A stretch of 64,000 nt of DNA, taken from contig NZ_LWLE01000015.1 of NCBI RefSeq assembly GCF_001905125.1, positions 67,041-131,040 on the forward strand. Direction: 5' to 3'. Of this stretch, positions 1 through 10,496 are shown in pieces. The translations under genes and the position numbers were made by a program. How positions within the stretch are numbered: the stretch's first letter is position 1; each line of letters opens with the position of its first letter. The notes under the pieces were generated by a model that was not told where the DNA came from, made no database searches, and saw only the letters and a list, made by a program, of their open reading frames with translations. The stretch comes from Streptomyces sp. TSRI0281 (lineage in GTDB: Bacteria > Actinomycetota > Actinomycetes > Streptomycetales > Streptomycetaceae).

Positions 1-44
1 CGGCCGGGCGGGTGCGCCGCCCCCGTCCCCACGGTGCGGCGCGG

Positions 45-78
45 GTGGACCGCCTTTCCGCCGGGGCGGACGGTCCAC
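45..78. terminator. Hairpin downstream of the tetR gene
   Basis: GTGGACCG at 45-52 pairs with CGGTCCAC at 71-78, and an inner TCCGCC/GGCGGA stem extends the fold. It lies just past the stop of the leftward TetR gene and fits a Rho-independent-like Streptomyces terminator, although there is no T tract. I see no gene in bases 1-85. Confidence 0.4.
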
Positions 79-85
79 GTCTTGT

Positions 86-715
86 TCAGGACTCCGGAGG
101 CGGTGCCTCAAGTCCCAGTCCGGGGAGGATCGTGGTCACCACGAACCGTGTGAGATACGCCTCGTCCGCGTACCGCCCCTCCAGCAGGGGCCGCGCGCGC
201 ATCACGCCGAGCAGCTGCGCGGCGACGTACTCCGCCGCGGGATGACCGGCCGCGATCTCGCCGCGGTCCATGCCCCGCCGGACCATGGCGTCGATCGCCG
301 CGATCTCCGGCAGGATCAGCGCCTCCCGCAACGCGCACAGCAGCTCGGGGCTCTGGAGCGCGGCGTGGCTGAGCGCGTGCATCAGGGGGGTGTCGCGGCC
401 GGAGCCCTCGCCGATGGCCCGCGCCGCCTCGCGCAGGTCCCCGGCCAGGGTGCCCGTGTCGATGTGCGAGAGCAGCATGCGGCGGGTGCCGTGCAGCGCG
501 GCGACGACCAGTTCGGGCTTGGAACCCCACTGCCGGTAGAGCGTCGACTTCCCGCAGCGGGTGCGCGAGGCCACTCCCTCCATGGTCAGTGACTCGTACC
601 CGCTCTCCCGCAACAGGTCCAGCACGGCCGTGTACAGCTCCTGCGCCCGCTCCGGTGTGATCTTCGACCGGCGTGACGCGAGTGCCGGCTCCTGTGCGGA
701 ATCGTGCGACGTCAT
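86..715 (-). CDS. TetR/AcrR-family transcriptional regulator
   Basis: A 209-aa TetR-type repressor. The N-terminal helix-turn-helix is clear: residues about 17-65 contain the helix LTMEGVASRTRCGKSTLYRQW followed by the S-K-P-E-L-V segment that closes the TetR_N domain. The rest is a helical ligand-binding domain with no recognisable ligand. I chose the ATG at 715 because GGAGGGAAG lies just upstream; longer reading would run through the operator. It is divergent from the PAP2/DMT pair, and the region between holds a large palindrome, so it probably represses both itself and that operon. The inducer is unknown. Confidence 0.88.
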   Translation of the reverse strand: MTSHDSAQEPALASRRSKITPERAQELYTAVLDLLRESGYESLTMEGVASRTRCGKSTLYRQWGSKPELVVAALHGTRRMLLSHIDTGTLAGDLREAARAIGEGSGRDTPLMHALSHAALQSPELLCALREALILPEIAAIDAMVRRGMDRGEIAAGHPAAEYVAAQLLGVMRARPLLEGRYADEAYLTRFVVTTILPGLGLEAPPPES

Positions 716-750
716 GCGCTTCCCTCCTGCGGCTCTGCGGTGAGGTCCCT

Positions 751-816
751 CGATACGCCAGTGTACCGATACGCGCGTGTACCGATACGTTCGCGTATCG
801 GTACACTGGCGTATCG
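751..816. promoter_or_regulatory. Large operator palindrome between tetR and the PAP2/DMT operon
   Basis: A perfect 25-bp inverted repeat: the arm at 751-775 is the exact reverse complement of 792-816. A third partial copy of GTGTACCGATACG (761-773) recurs at 777-789 in the 16-bp centre. The repeated core GTGTACCGATACG and its complement give several overlapping half-sites. The position between divergent genes, with the TetR gene on one side, suggests a TetR operator that can load more than one dimer. Binding by this TetR is inferred. Confidence 0.65.
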
Positions 817-875
817 ATACGGCATGGAGTGGACCATGCCGCCGTAACAGCGCTTCGTCAGCAAAGGGGCATCGG

Positions 876-1772
876 GTGATACACGCCCGCAGCAAGCCTG
901 CAGACCGGGAGCCGGACACTTCTGCCCGACCGCCCCTCGTCCGTGAGTTCCTCCTGGTCGCGGGACTCTTCCTCGTGTACAAGCTCGGCCGGCAGGCCGC
1001 CAACGGACATGTCGAGGAAGCTTTCCGCAACGCCGGACACGTATGGGACTTCGAACGCGCCGTCCATCTCCCCGGCGAGGGCGCCGTGCAGAGCGTGCTG
1101 CTGCACAGCGAGACGCTGATCCATGTGGCGAACACCTACTACGCGACCGTGCACTTCCCGGCCACGGTGCTGTTCCTGGTCTGGCTCTACTGGCGCAGGC
1201 CCCGCCACTACGTCTGGTCGCGCCGCATACTCGCCGTACTCACCGGCGCCGCGCTCGCGCTCCATCTGCTGTTCCCGCTCGCCCCGCCCCGGATGCTGGA
1301 CGCCGCGGCCCTCGTGGACACCGGCCAGGTGTACGGCCCGACGGTGTACGGGAACACCCCCTCGACCGACTCGATGGCGAACCAGTTCGCGGCGATGCCC
1401 TCCCTGCACTTCGGCTGGGCGGTGATGGTCGCCGTCGGGCTGATCGTCGCCACCCGCTCCCGTTGGCGCTGGCTGTGGCTGCTGCACCCGCTCGTGACGC
1501 TGCTCGTCATCGTGGGCACCGCCAACCACTACTGGCTCGACGCGATCGTCGTCTCGGCGTTGCTCGCCGTCGCCTTCGCCGCCCTGCGGCTGTCGCGCCC
1601 CGCTCCGGTCCGGGAGCAGCTGCCGTGGCCGTCCGGCGGGGTGCCCGCCACCGGTGCCGCGTTCGCCGTCGCCCATGTACCGGCGGCCGTCGCCGAGCCC
1701 CGGCCGTACACCGGACCCACCGCCGGTGCCACCGGAGCACGGACGCTCGCCCGGTCCGGAGCCCGGCGGTGA
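876..1772 (+). CDS. PAP2-superfamily membrane phosphatase (AUR1/inositol-phosphorylceramide-synthase-like)
   Basis: A 298-aa polytopic membrane protein with about six hydrophobic segments. The phosphatase signature is visible as MPSLHFGWAV (the PSLH motif) followed by TANHYWLDAI (the HxxxD motif), the arrangement of AUR1-like PAP2 phosphatases that act on lipid phosphates. Start GTG 876 is chosen for AAAGGGG six bases upstream. The last 50 residues are Ala/Pro/Gly-rich and probably disordered. Its stop overlaps the GTG of the next transporter gene, so the two are translationally coupled. The substrate cannot be read from the sequence. Confidence 0.85.
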   Translation: MIHARSKPADREPDTSARPPLVREFLLVAGLFLVYKLGRQAANGHVEEAFRNAGHVWDFERAVHLPGEGAVQSVLLHSETLIHVANTYYATVHFPATVLFLVWLYWRRPRHYVWSRRILAVLTGAALALHLLFPLAPPRMLDAAALVDTGQVYGPTVYGNTPSTDSMANQFAAMPSLHFGWAVMVAVGLIVATRSRWRWLWLLHPLVTLLVIVGTANHYWLDAIVVSALLAVAFAALRLSRPAPVREQLPWPSGGVPATGAAFAVAHVPAAVAEPRPYTGPTAGATGARTLARSGARR

Positions 1773-2806
1773 ACGCCACGCTCATCGCCGTCGCACTGTC
1801 CCTCGTCTCCGCCGCCGCCTACGCGGCGGCCGCCGTGGCGCAGTCCCGGCTCGCCGGACGCACCGAACCCTCCACCGGCATCCTGCGCCTGCTGGGCCGC
1901 GGCGCCTGGTGGTCGGCGGTCGGTCTGAACGCGGGCGGCGCCCTCCTCCATGTCGCCGCGCTGAAGTACGGCCCGCTCACCCTCGTCCAGCCGCTGGGCG
2001 CCCTCACCCTCGTCGCCGCCGTCCCGCTCGGGGCGCGCGCCGCCGGGCGCCGGGTCAGCCGGACCGAATGGCGCGGCACGGTCCTCACCCTCCTCGGCCT
2101 CGGAGCCCTGCTGCTCACCTCGGGCGGCACCGCCCCGCACGAGACCTTGAGCCTCGTCGAGGCGCTCGGCGTCGGCGCGGCCACCATGGCGGTCGTCGCC
2201 GGTCTCAGCCGCCCCGGCACCCGGCCGGGACTGCGGCACGCGGCGGCCTCCGGCGTCACCTCCGGCGTCGCTTCCGCGCTCACCCAGACCCTGACGGTCG
2301 CCGTGACCGACCACACCACGGGACCGCTGTTCAGCTGGCGGCTGCTGACCGTGGCGCTGCTCGTCTCCGCCTTCGCCATGGGTGGCCTGCTGCTCTCCCA
2401 GACCGCCTACCGCGGCGGCCTCGGCGCCCCGCTCGCCGTGGTCACCCTGGCCAATCCGGTCGCCGCCGCCGCGATCGGCCTCGCCCTCCTCGGCGAGCGC
2501 CTTCAGGGCGGAGCGGCCGGTCTGGTCCCGGCGCTCCTCGGCACGGCGGCCGCGGTACGCGGGGTGATCCTGCTCAGCCGCGCTCAGGCCCAGCCCATGG
2601 CCATGGCCGCAGAAGAGGCCGAGACGGCGGCGGGCGGTGCGCCCGTGAGCGGTGCGTCGGCGCGGGTCGTCATCGGCAGCCCGCGGAAACAGGACCGCCA
2701 GGCCCTCGCCACCGAACCGCGCGCACTCGAACCGCGCGCACGTGAACCGCTCGCACTCGAACCGCGCGCACTCGAACCGCTCGCGGTCAGGCCGAGCGCG
2801 TCCTGA
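1769..2806 (+). CDS. DMT (EamA-like) family transporter
   Basis: A 345-aa integral membrane protein with about nine or ten hydrophobic helices. The pattern SAAAYAAAAVAQSRL, then LKYGPLTLVQPLGALTLV, and later PLAVVTLANPVAAAAIGLALLGERL is typical of the drug/metabolite transporter superfamily in actinomycetes. The GTG start overlaps the preceding stop by 4 bp (GTGA), so it is co-expressed with the PAP2 enzyme. The C-terminal 60 residues are not membrane-spanning and end in a five-fold Glu-Pro-Arg/Leu-Ala-Leu repeat encoded by 15-bp units. Substrate unknown. Confidence 0.8.
   Translation: MNATLIAVALSLVSAAAYAAAAVAQSRLAGRTEPSTGILRLLGRGAWWSAVGLNAGGALLHVAALKYGPLTLVQPLGALTLVAAVPLGARAAGRRVSRTEWRGTVLTLLGLGALLLTSGGTAPHETLSLVEALGVGAATMAVVAGLSRPGTRPGLRHAAASGVTSGVASALTQTLTVAVTDHTTGPLFSWRLLTVALLVSAFAMGGLLLSQTAYRGGLGAPLAVVTLANPVAAAAIGLALLGERLQGGAAGLVPALLGTAAAVRGVILLSRAQAQPMAMAAEEAETAAGGAPVSGASARVVIGSPRKQDRQALATEPRALEPRAREPLALEPRALEPLAVRPSAS
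2714..2788 (+). repeat. 15-bp tandem repeat (5 units) in the DMT gene 3' end
   Basis: Five imperfect copies of GAACCGCGCGCACTC (variants with GCTCGC or CACGT) run from 2714 to 2788 and encode an E-P-R/L-A-L/R repeat at the transporter C terminus. Copy number may vary between strains. Confidence 0.75.
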
Positions 2807-2830
2807 GCGGGGTTCGGGTCCTGAGCAGAT

Positions 2831-2875
2831 TCTGAGCAGCCTCAGGATCTGAGCAGCCTCAGGAGGGGGCTGCTC
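2831..2875. terminator. Direct repeat and hairpin between convergent genes
   Basis: The 17-mer TCTGAGCAGCCTCAGGA is directly repeated at 2831-2847 and 2848-2864. GAGCAGCC (2851-2858) then pairs with GGCTGCTC (2868-2875). It lies between the convergent ends of the DMT transporter and PadR genes, so a bidirectional terminator is likely. Confidence 0.45.
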
Positions 2876-2892
2876 GGCCGGCTGCGCCGTCC

Positions 2893-3483
2893 TCAGGGGG
2901 TCTGCGCAGCAGGGTCTCCGGCTGTCTCCGCGGCCGTGTCCGGCGACCGGTCCGGTTCTCCCAGATCGTCGATGGCCCGCGTCAGCCAGCCGATCCAGAA
3001 GCTCTCCAGATCGATGCCGCCCCGCAGCACCAGATGCCGCAGCCGGTCCTCGTCCGCCGTCCGCGCGGGCGTGAAGTCGCGCTCCTCGATCTCCTGATAC
3101 TCGGCCAGCTGCCGCTGATGAAGCCCGAGATGGCGCCCGAGCTCCGCCCCCAGCCCCGGCGCCCCGACCACCGCTGCCGCCCGCATCCGCAGGAGCAGCG
3201 GATCGCGGACCGGGCGCGGGTCCTCGGGCAGGGCCACCCAGGCGGCCAGTTCCTTGCGGCCCGCGGGCAGCACCTCGTACTCCTTCTTCTGCCCACGCGC
3301 CGGCTGCGCCGAGGGCAGCTCCCTGATCCGCCCGGCCTGCTCCAGTTTCCCGAGTTCGCGATAGATCTGCTGGTGCGTGGACGACCAGAAGTAGCCGATC
3401 GAACGGTCGAACCTGCGGGTCAGCTCCAGCCCCGACGACGGCTTCTCCAGCAGGGCGGTGAGGATCGCGTGCGGCAGTGACAT
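2893..3483 (-). CDS. PadR-family transcriptional regulator
   Basis: About 196 aa. The N-terminal winged helix reads MSLPHAILTALLEKPSSGLEL, then FDRSIGYFWSSTHQQIYREL, then KLEQAGRI, which is the PadR domain with its characteristic GYFWSSTHQQIYREL recognition segment. The C-terminal half is the helical Vir_act-like dimerisation domain. The start at 3483 is preferred over the in-frame ATG at 3492 because AGGA lies 12 bases upstream. It begins 34 bp after the flavoenzyme stop on the same strand, so the two probably form one operon. Its effector is unknown, perhaps a phenolic or enoate substrate of that enzyme. Confidence 0.85.
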   Translation of the reverse strand: MSLPHAILTALLEKPSSGLELTRRFDRSIGYFWSSTHQQIYRELGKLEQAGRIRELPSAQPARGQKKEYEVLPAGRKELAAWVALPEDPRPVRDPLLLRMRAAAVVGAPGLGAELGRHLGLHQRQLAEYQEIEERDFTPARTADEDRLRHLVLRGGIDLESFWIGWLTRAIDDLGEPDRSPDTAAETAGDPAAQTP

Positions 3484-3516
3484 GCAGTGCATCCTAAGGA
3501 CGGGCGGAACGGGACC

Positions 3517-6639
<3,123 letters not shown>

Positions 6640-7587
6640 TCAGGCGCGGTTGGTGAGGTAGCCCCCCATGGACGTGAAGTAGTCGGCCGCCGGCAGCTCG
6701 CGGCCGTCCTCGGTACGCACGCGGGTGATGGCGAGGCCGTGGTTGCGGCCGGTCCGCGCGTCGGCGCCCGCGACGATCACCACTCCGTCGCCCTCGCGGT
6801 AGAAGACGCGCCCCGGCGTACCGCCGTAGCGGCCCTCGGACACGACCGCGGCCAGGACCTCCAGGCGCCTGCCCTTGTGGAAGGTGAAGGCGCTGGGGTA
6901 CGGGGCGGACTGGGCGCGGACCAGACGCTCCAGAACATCGGCGGGCCAGTCCCAGTTGATCCGGATGTCTTCCTCGGACCGCTTGTGGAAGAAGCTGGCC
7001 TGCGAATGGTCCTGCTGGGTGAACTCGGTCTGCCCCGAGGCGATCAGCTTCAGTGCGCCGATCGTGACCGGGCCGATGAGGTCGACGGTCTTGTGGAAGA
7101 GGTCGGTGACCGTATCGGCGGGGCCCACCGTCACCGCGCGCTGGTCCACGATGTCACCGGCGTCGAGAACCTCGTCCATCATGTGGGCCGTGACGCCGAC
7201 TTCGCGTTCACCGTTGATCAGGGCCCAGATGAGCGGCGAGAAACCGGCGTACTTCGGCAGCAGCGAGTCGTGGATGTTCAGGGTGCCGTGACGGGGCAGC
7301 GTGTAGACGCGCGGCGGGATCCAGGTCCGCCAGTTGTTGGCCACGATGATGTCCGGGTCGGCTTCCTTGAGCCGCTGGAGCAGTTCCTCGTCGTCGGGCC
7401 GGTTGCGGATGACCACCGGAACGCCGTGCTCCTCGGCCAGGTCGGCGACCGAGTCGCTCCAGATCTTCTCGTAGGCGTGCTCGCTCTTGGGGTGCGTCAC
7501 GACCAGGACGACGTCGTGCTCGGATTCCAGGAGTGCTTGAAGGGTGCGGTGCCCCCAGGTCTGGTAACCGAACATGACGACCCGCAT
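6640..7587 (-). CDS. Hydroxyornithine N5-formyltransferase (CchA-like, methionyl-tRNA formyltransferase family)
   Basis: A 315-aa formyl-THF transferase. The catalytic triad of the family is visible as N104 and H106 in LNIHDSLLPKYAGFSPL and D145 in DAGDI. By analogy with CchA of the coelichelin pathway it transfers formyl from N10-formyl-THF to N5-hydroxyornithine. The C-terminal domain is OB-fold-like. Start 7587 is chosen because AGGAGGAAC precedes it; the longer in-frame ATG at 7686 would cover the iron box at 7626-7644. It is divergent from the ornithine monooxygenase gene, which supplies its substrate, and both share an intergenic region with two iron boxes. Confidence 0.92.
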   Translation of the reverse strand: MRVVMFGYQTWGHRTLQALLESEHDVVLVVTHPKSEHAYEKIWSDSVADLAEEHGVPVVIRNRPDDEELLQRLKEADPDIIVANNWRTWIPPRVYTLPRHGTLNIHDSLLPKYAGFSPLIWALINGEREVGVTAHMMDEVLDAGDIVDQRAVTVGPADTVTDLFHKTVDLIGPVTIGALKLIASGQTEFTQQDHSQASFFHKRSEEDIRINWDWPADVLERLVRAQSAPYPSAFTFHKGRRLEVLAAVVSEGRYGGTPGRVFYREGDGVVIVAGADARTGRNHGLAITRVRTEDGRELPAADYFTSMGGYLTNRA

Positions 7588-7625
7588 GGAGTTCCTCCTC
7601 GGAAGAGCGACTGACCGGTGGCAAG

Positions 7626-7644
7626 TAAAGCAAGCCTTACCTAA
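7626..7644 (-). promoter_or_regulatory. Iron box upstream of the formyltransferase
   Basis: Reading leftward the site is TTAGGTAAGGCTTGCTTTA, close to the DmdR/IdeR consensus TTAGGTTAGGCTAACCTAA in its left half. It sits about 40 bp upstream of the formyltransferase ATG, where Fe-loaded DmdR would block the promoter. Confidence 0.75.
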
Positions 7645-7730
7645 TAGCGCAACGCGCCCGGATTTTGGGCCTGTTCGTCGCCCCACTTCTGCCGCACGTC
7701 CGATTTGCCCTGTCGACAGGTTGATTCAGC

Positions 7731-7749
7731 TCAGGTTAGCTTTACCTAA
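7731..7749 (+). promoter_or_regulatory. Iron box upstream of the ornithine monooxygenase operon
   Basis: TCAGGTTAGCTTTACCTAA closely matches the 19-bp DmdR/IdeR palindrome and lies about 85 bp upstream of the monooxygenase ATG. It probably controls the rightward monooxygenase, lipoprotein, NRPS and MbtH genes. Confidence 0.8.
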
Positions 7750-7834
7750 GTTCGACTGGTCGGTGGCAACGGCGGGCTCGGCCTCTCGTACTTTTCATCC
7801 GCGCCTGGCAGGCGACCCGCACGATGGGAGTGAC

Positions 7835-9187
7835 ATGTCACAGGTTCTTCCTGGCGACACACCTTTGATCCATGACCTCATAGGTATCGGCTTCGGGCCG
7901 TCCAATGTGGCCATGGCGATCGCGCTGAGCGAGCACAACGCGCGTGTCGGCAGGGAGGAGGCGGTCACCGCTCACTTCTTCGAGCGGCAGCCGAACTTCG
8001 GCTGGCACCGTGGCATGCTGATCGACGACGCGACGATGCAGGTGTCCTTCCTCAAGGACCTGGTGACGCTTCGTAACCCGTCCAGCGAGTACACCTTCCT
8101 GCGCTACCTGCAGAGCAAGGGCCGTCTGATCGACTTCGTCAACCACAAGAACCTCTTCCCGCTGCGCGTGGAGTTCCACGACTACTTCGAGTGGGCCGCG
8201 GCGAAGGTCGACGACATGGTCTCGTACGGCCACGAGGTCATCTCCGTCGAGCCCGTCGTACGCGACGGAGTGGTGGAGTACCTCGATGTGACGGCCCGTT
8301 CGGGTTCCGAGACGGTGGTCCACCGCGCCCGCAACCTCGTCATCGGCACGGGGCTGCGGCCCCTCATGCCCGAGGGTGTGGAGCGGACGGACCGCGTCTG
8401 GCACAACTCCGACCTGCTGGCCAAGGTGGACGGCCTGGCGGGCACCGACCCCACCCGCTTCATCGTCGTCGGCGCCGGTCAGAGCGCCGCCGAGAACGTC
8501 GCGTACCTGCACCGCCGTTTCCCCCGGGCGGAGGTCTGCGCCGTCTTCTCCCGCTACGGCTACAGCCCCGCCGACGACAGCAGCTTCGCCAACCGCATCT
8601 TCGACCCGCAGGCGGTCGACGAGTACTACGCCGCCCCCGACGACATCAAGCGCAAGCTGATGGACTACCACGGCAACACCAACTACTCCGTGGTGGACAT
8701 CGACCTGATCGACGACCTGTACCGCCAGGCTTACCAGGAGAAGGTGCTCGGCACCGAGCGGCTGCGCTTCCTCAACATCTCCCGGCTGACCGGCGTCAAG
8801 GAGACCCCGGACACGGTGCGCGCCACCGTCAAGTCCCTCGTCAACGGCGAGGAGAGCACGCTGGAGGCCGATGTGGTGGTCCTCGCCACCGGCTACACCC
8901 CGGCCGAGCCGCTCGCCCTCCTCGGTGACGTGGCGGAACGCTGCCACCGCGACGACCAGGGCCGCGTCCAGGTCGAGCGGGACTACCGGATCGCGACGGA
9001 CGACGGACTGCGCTGCGGCATCTACCTCCAGGGCGGCACCGAGCACACCCACGGCATCACGTCGTCCCTGCTCTCCAACACCGCGATCAGGGTCGGCGAG
9101 ATCCTGGACTCGATTCTCGACCGGGGAGCGGAGACCGCCCCCGGTGGGCCGCGGCCGGTCGCCGACGGCATCGGATCGGTCCGCTAG
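7835..9187 (+). CDS. L-ornithine N5-monooxygenase (CchB-like)
   Basis: A 450-aa flavin-dependent N-hydroxylating monooxygenase, the usual length for siderophore ornithine/lysine hydroxylases. Seen motifs: FAD-binding GIGFGPSN at residues 17-24, NADPH-binding FIVVGAGQSAAENVAYL near 210-225, and the C-terminal LATGYTP motif. It hydroxylates the N5 amine of L-ornithine, the first committed step of hydroxamate formation. ATG 7835 has a GGGAG site upstream, whereas the longer in-frame start at 7574 would overlap both iron boxes and the divergent gene. It heads a probable operon with the receptor lipoprotein and NRPS. Confidence 0.95.
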   Translation: MSQVLPGDTPLIHDLIGIGFGPSNVAMAIALSEHNARVGREEAVTAHFFERQPNFGWHRGMLIDDATMQVSFLKDLVTLRNPSSEYTFLRYLQSKGRLIDFVNHKNLFPLRVEFHDYFEWAAAKVDDMVSYGHEVISVEPVVRDGVVEYLDVTARSGSETVVHRARNLVIGTGLRPLMPEGVERTDRVWHNSDLLAKVDGLAGTDPTRFIVVGAGQSAAENVAYLHRRFPRAEVCAVFSRYGYSPADDSSFANRIFDPQAVDEYYAAPDDIKRKLMDYHGNTNYSVVDIDLIDDLYRQAYQEKVLGTERLRFLNISRLTGVKETPDTVRATVKSLVNGEESTLEADVVVLATGYTPAEPLALLGDVAERCHRDDQGRVQVERDYRIATDDGLRCGIYLQGGTEHTHGITSSLLSNTAIRVGEILDSILDRGAETAPGGPRPVADGIGSVR

Positions 9188-9303
9188 GTCTCTCGCCCCG
9201 ACCCACACATCTTCAGCCAAGTCCCCCCACGCGCGCGGCCGGTTGACGGCGCCGTCGTGGACGGACCTGGTGTGCACAGTGAAACCCCTTGAAAGGAACA
9301 TCC

Positions 9304-10341
9304 GTGTCCATTGGTACACGCCCCGCGCTGACGCGGCTCGTCAGGGACCTTCCCCGTGTCGCCGTCGTGGCCGTCGCCGCGTTCGCTCTGTCCGCCTGCG
9401 GGGGCGGCGCCGACAAGGCCGATTCCAAGCCCTCGGCCGGGGCGAAGTCCGGCGCCTTCCCGGTGACGGTCGAGCACAAGTACGGCAGCACGACGGTCGA
9501 CGCGGAGCCGAAGAGGGTCGTCACCCTGGGCCTCTCGGACCAGGACGCGGTGCTGGCGCTCGGTATCAAGCCCGTCGGATCGGTGGACTGGTTCAAGGAG
9601 CAGCCGTACGGCAAGTGGCCGTGGACCAAGGACAAGTGGGGCTCCACGAAGCCGGAGATCGTGGGTGAGCGCGACGAGTACAACATGGAGAAGATCGCCT
9701 CGCTGAAGCCGGACCTGGTCATCGCCCAGTACTCGGGGATGAAGAAGGAGCAGTACGACACGCTCTCCAAGTTCACCAAGGTCGTCGCCCAGCCCAAGGG
9801 CCTTCCCGACTACGGCGCCTCCTGGCAGGTCATGACCCGGCAGATCGGCAAGTCGCTCGGCAAGGACGCGGAGACCGAGAAGCTGATCGCGGGCATCGAC
9901 GCCCGCTTCAAGGCCGTACGCGACAAGCACCCCGAGTTCGCCACGAAGACGCTCGCCGTCGCCGACAGCTTCGAGGCGGGCAAGTACTCGGCGTTCACCA
10001 AGACCGACCCCAAGTCGATCTTCTTCTCCGAACTGGGCTTCCAGCTGAAGCCCCAGATCGACACACTGGCCAAGCCGGGCTGGAACGCCGCCGAGCTCAG
10101 CGCCGAGAAGCTGAATGTGCTGGATGTCGACCGGCTGGTCTGGGTGACCTCCAGCACCGACGCCGACAACCGGATCAAGGCGGAACCGCTCTACAAGAAC
10201 CTGAAGGTCCATCAGGACAAGCGCGACCTGTTCGTGCCCTACCAGGACCCGGACGTCGGTGCCGCGTTCTCCTTCAACACGGCCCTCTCCATCCCCTACG
10301 CGATCGACGAGATCGAGCCGCTGCTGGCGGCCATCAAGTAA
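9304..10341 (+). CDS. Iron-siderophore ABC transporter substrate-binding lipoprotein
   Basis: About 345 aa. The N terminus has a basic stretch, a hydrophobic core (VAVVAVAAFALSAC) and a lipobox LSAC, so it is an SPase II lipoprotein exposed outside the membrane. The mature part follows the FecB/FepB class III solute-binding fold: the PKRVVTLGLSDQDAVLALGIKPVG segment and the two-lobe layout with a long backbone helix. GTG 9304 is chosen for AAAGGA upstream; a TTG at 9289 is an alternative. It would bind the ferric hydroxamate and deliver it to the FecCD permease pair encoded at 29-31 kb. Confidence 0.92.
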   Translation: MSIGTRPALTRLVRDLPRVAVVAVAAFALSACGGGADKADSKPSAGAKSGAFPVTVEHKYGSTTVDAEPKRVVTLGLSDQDAVLALGIKPVGSVDWFKEQPYGKWPWTKDKWGSTKPEIVGERDEYNMEKIASLKPDLVIAQYSGMKKEQYDTLSKFTKVVAQPKGLPDYGASWQVMTRQIGKSLGKDAETEKLIAGIDARFKAVRDKHPEFATKTLAVADSFEAGKYSAFTKTDPKSIFFSELGFQLKPQIDTLAKPGWNAAELSAEKLNVLDVDRLVWVTSSTDADNRIKAEPLYKNLKVHQDKRDLFVPYQDPDVGAAFSFNTALSIPYAIDEIEPLLAAIK

Positions 10342-10378
10342 CGCCCCACCACTGACGCGGGACCGGGAAGCGGACGGT

Positions 10379-10409
10379 TCGACGGCGTGCCGGCTCGGCA
10401 CGCCGTCGA
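10379..10409 (+). terminator. Hairpin between the lipoprotein and NRPS genes
   Basis: A perfect 14-bp stem, TCGACGGCGTGCCG (10379-10392) with CGGCACGCCGTCGA (10396-10409), closes a 3-nt loop. It lies inside the 155-bp gap of the presumed operon, so it may attenuate transcription into the large NRPS gene or stabilise the upstream mRNA end. Confidence 0.55.
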
Positions 10410-10496
10410 TGACGGACGAGAACGGGGGGACCCCCCGAAGCCGTCGATCAGCGGCGGCTCGCCCCGTTCCACCGGGACGGCACACCCCTCACTGAC

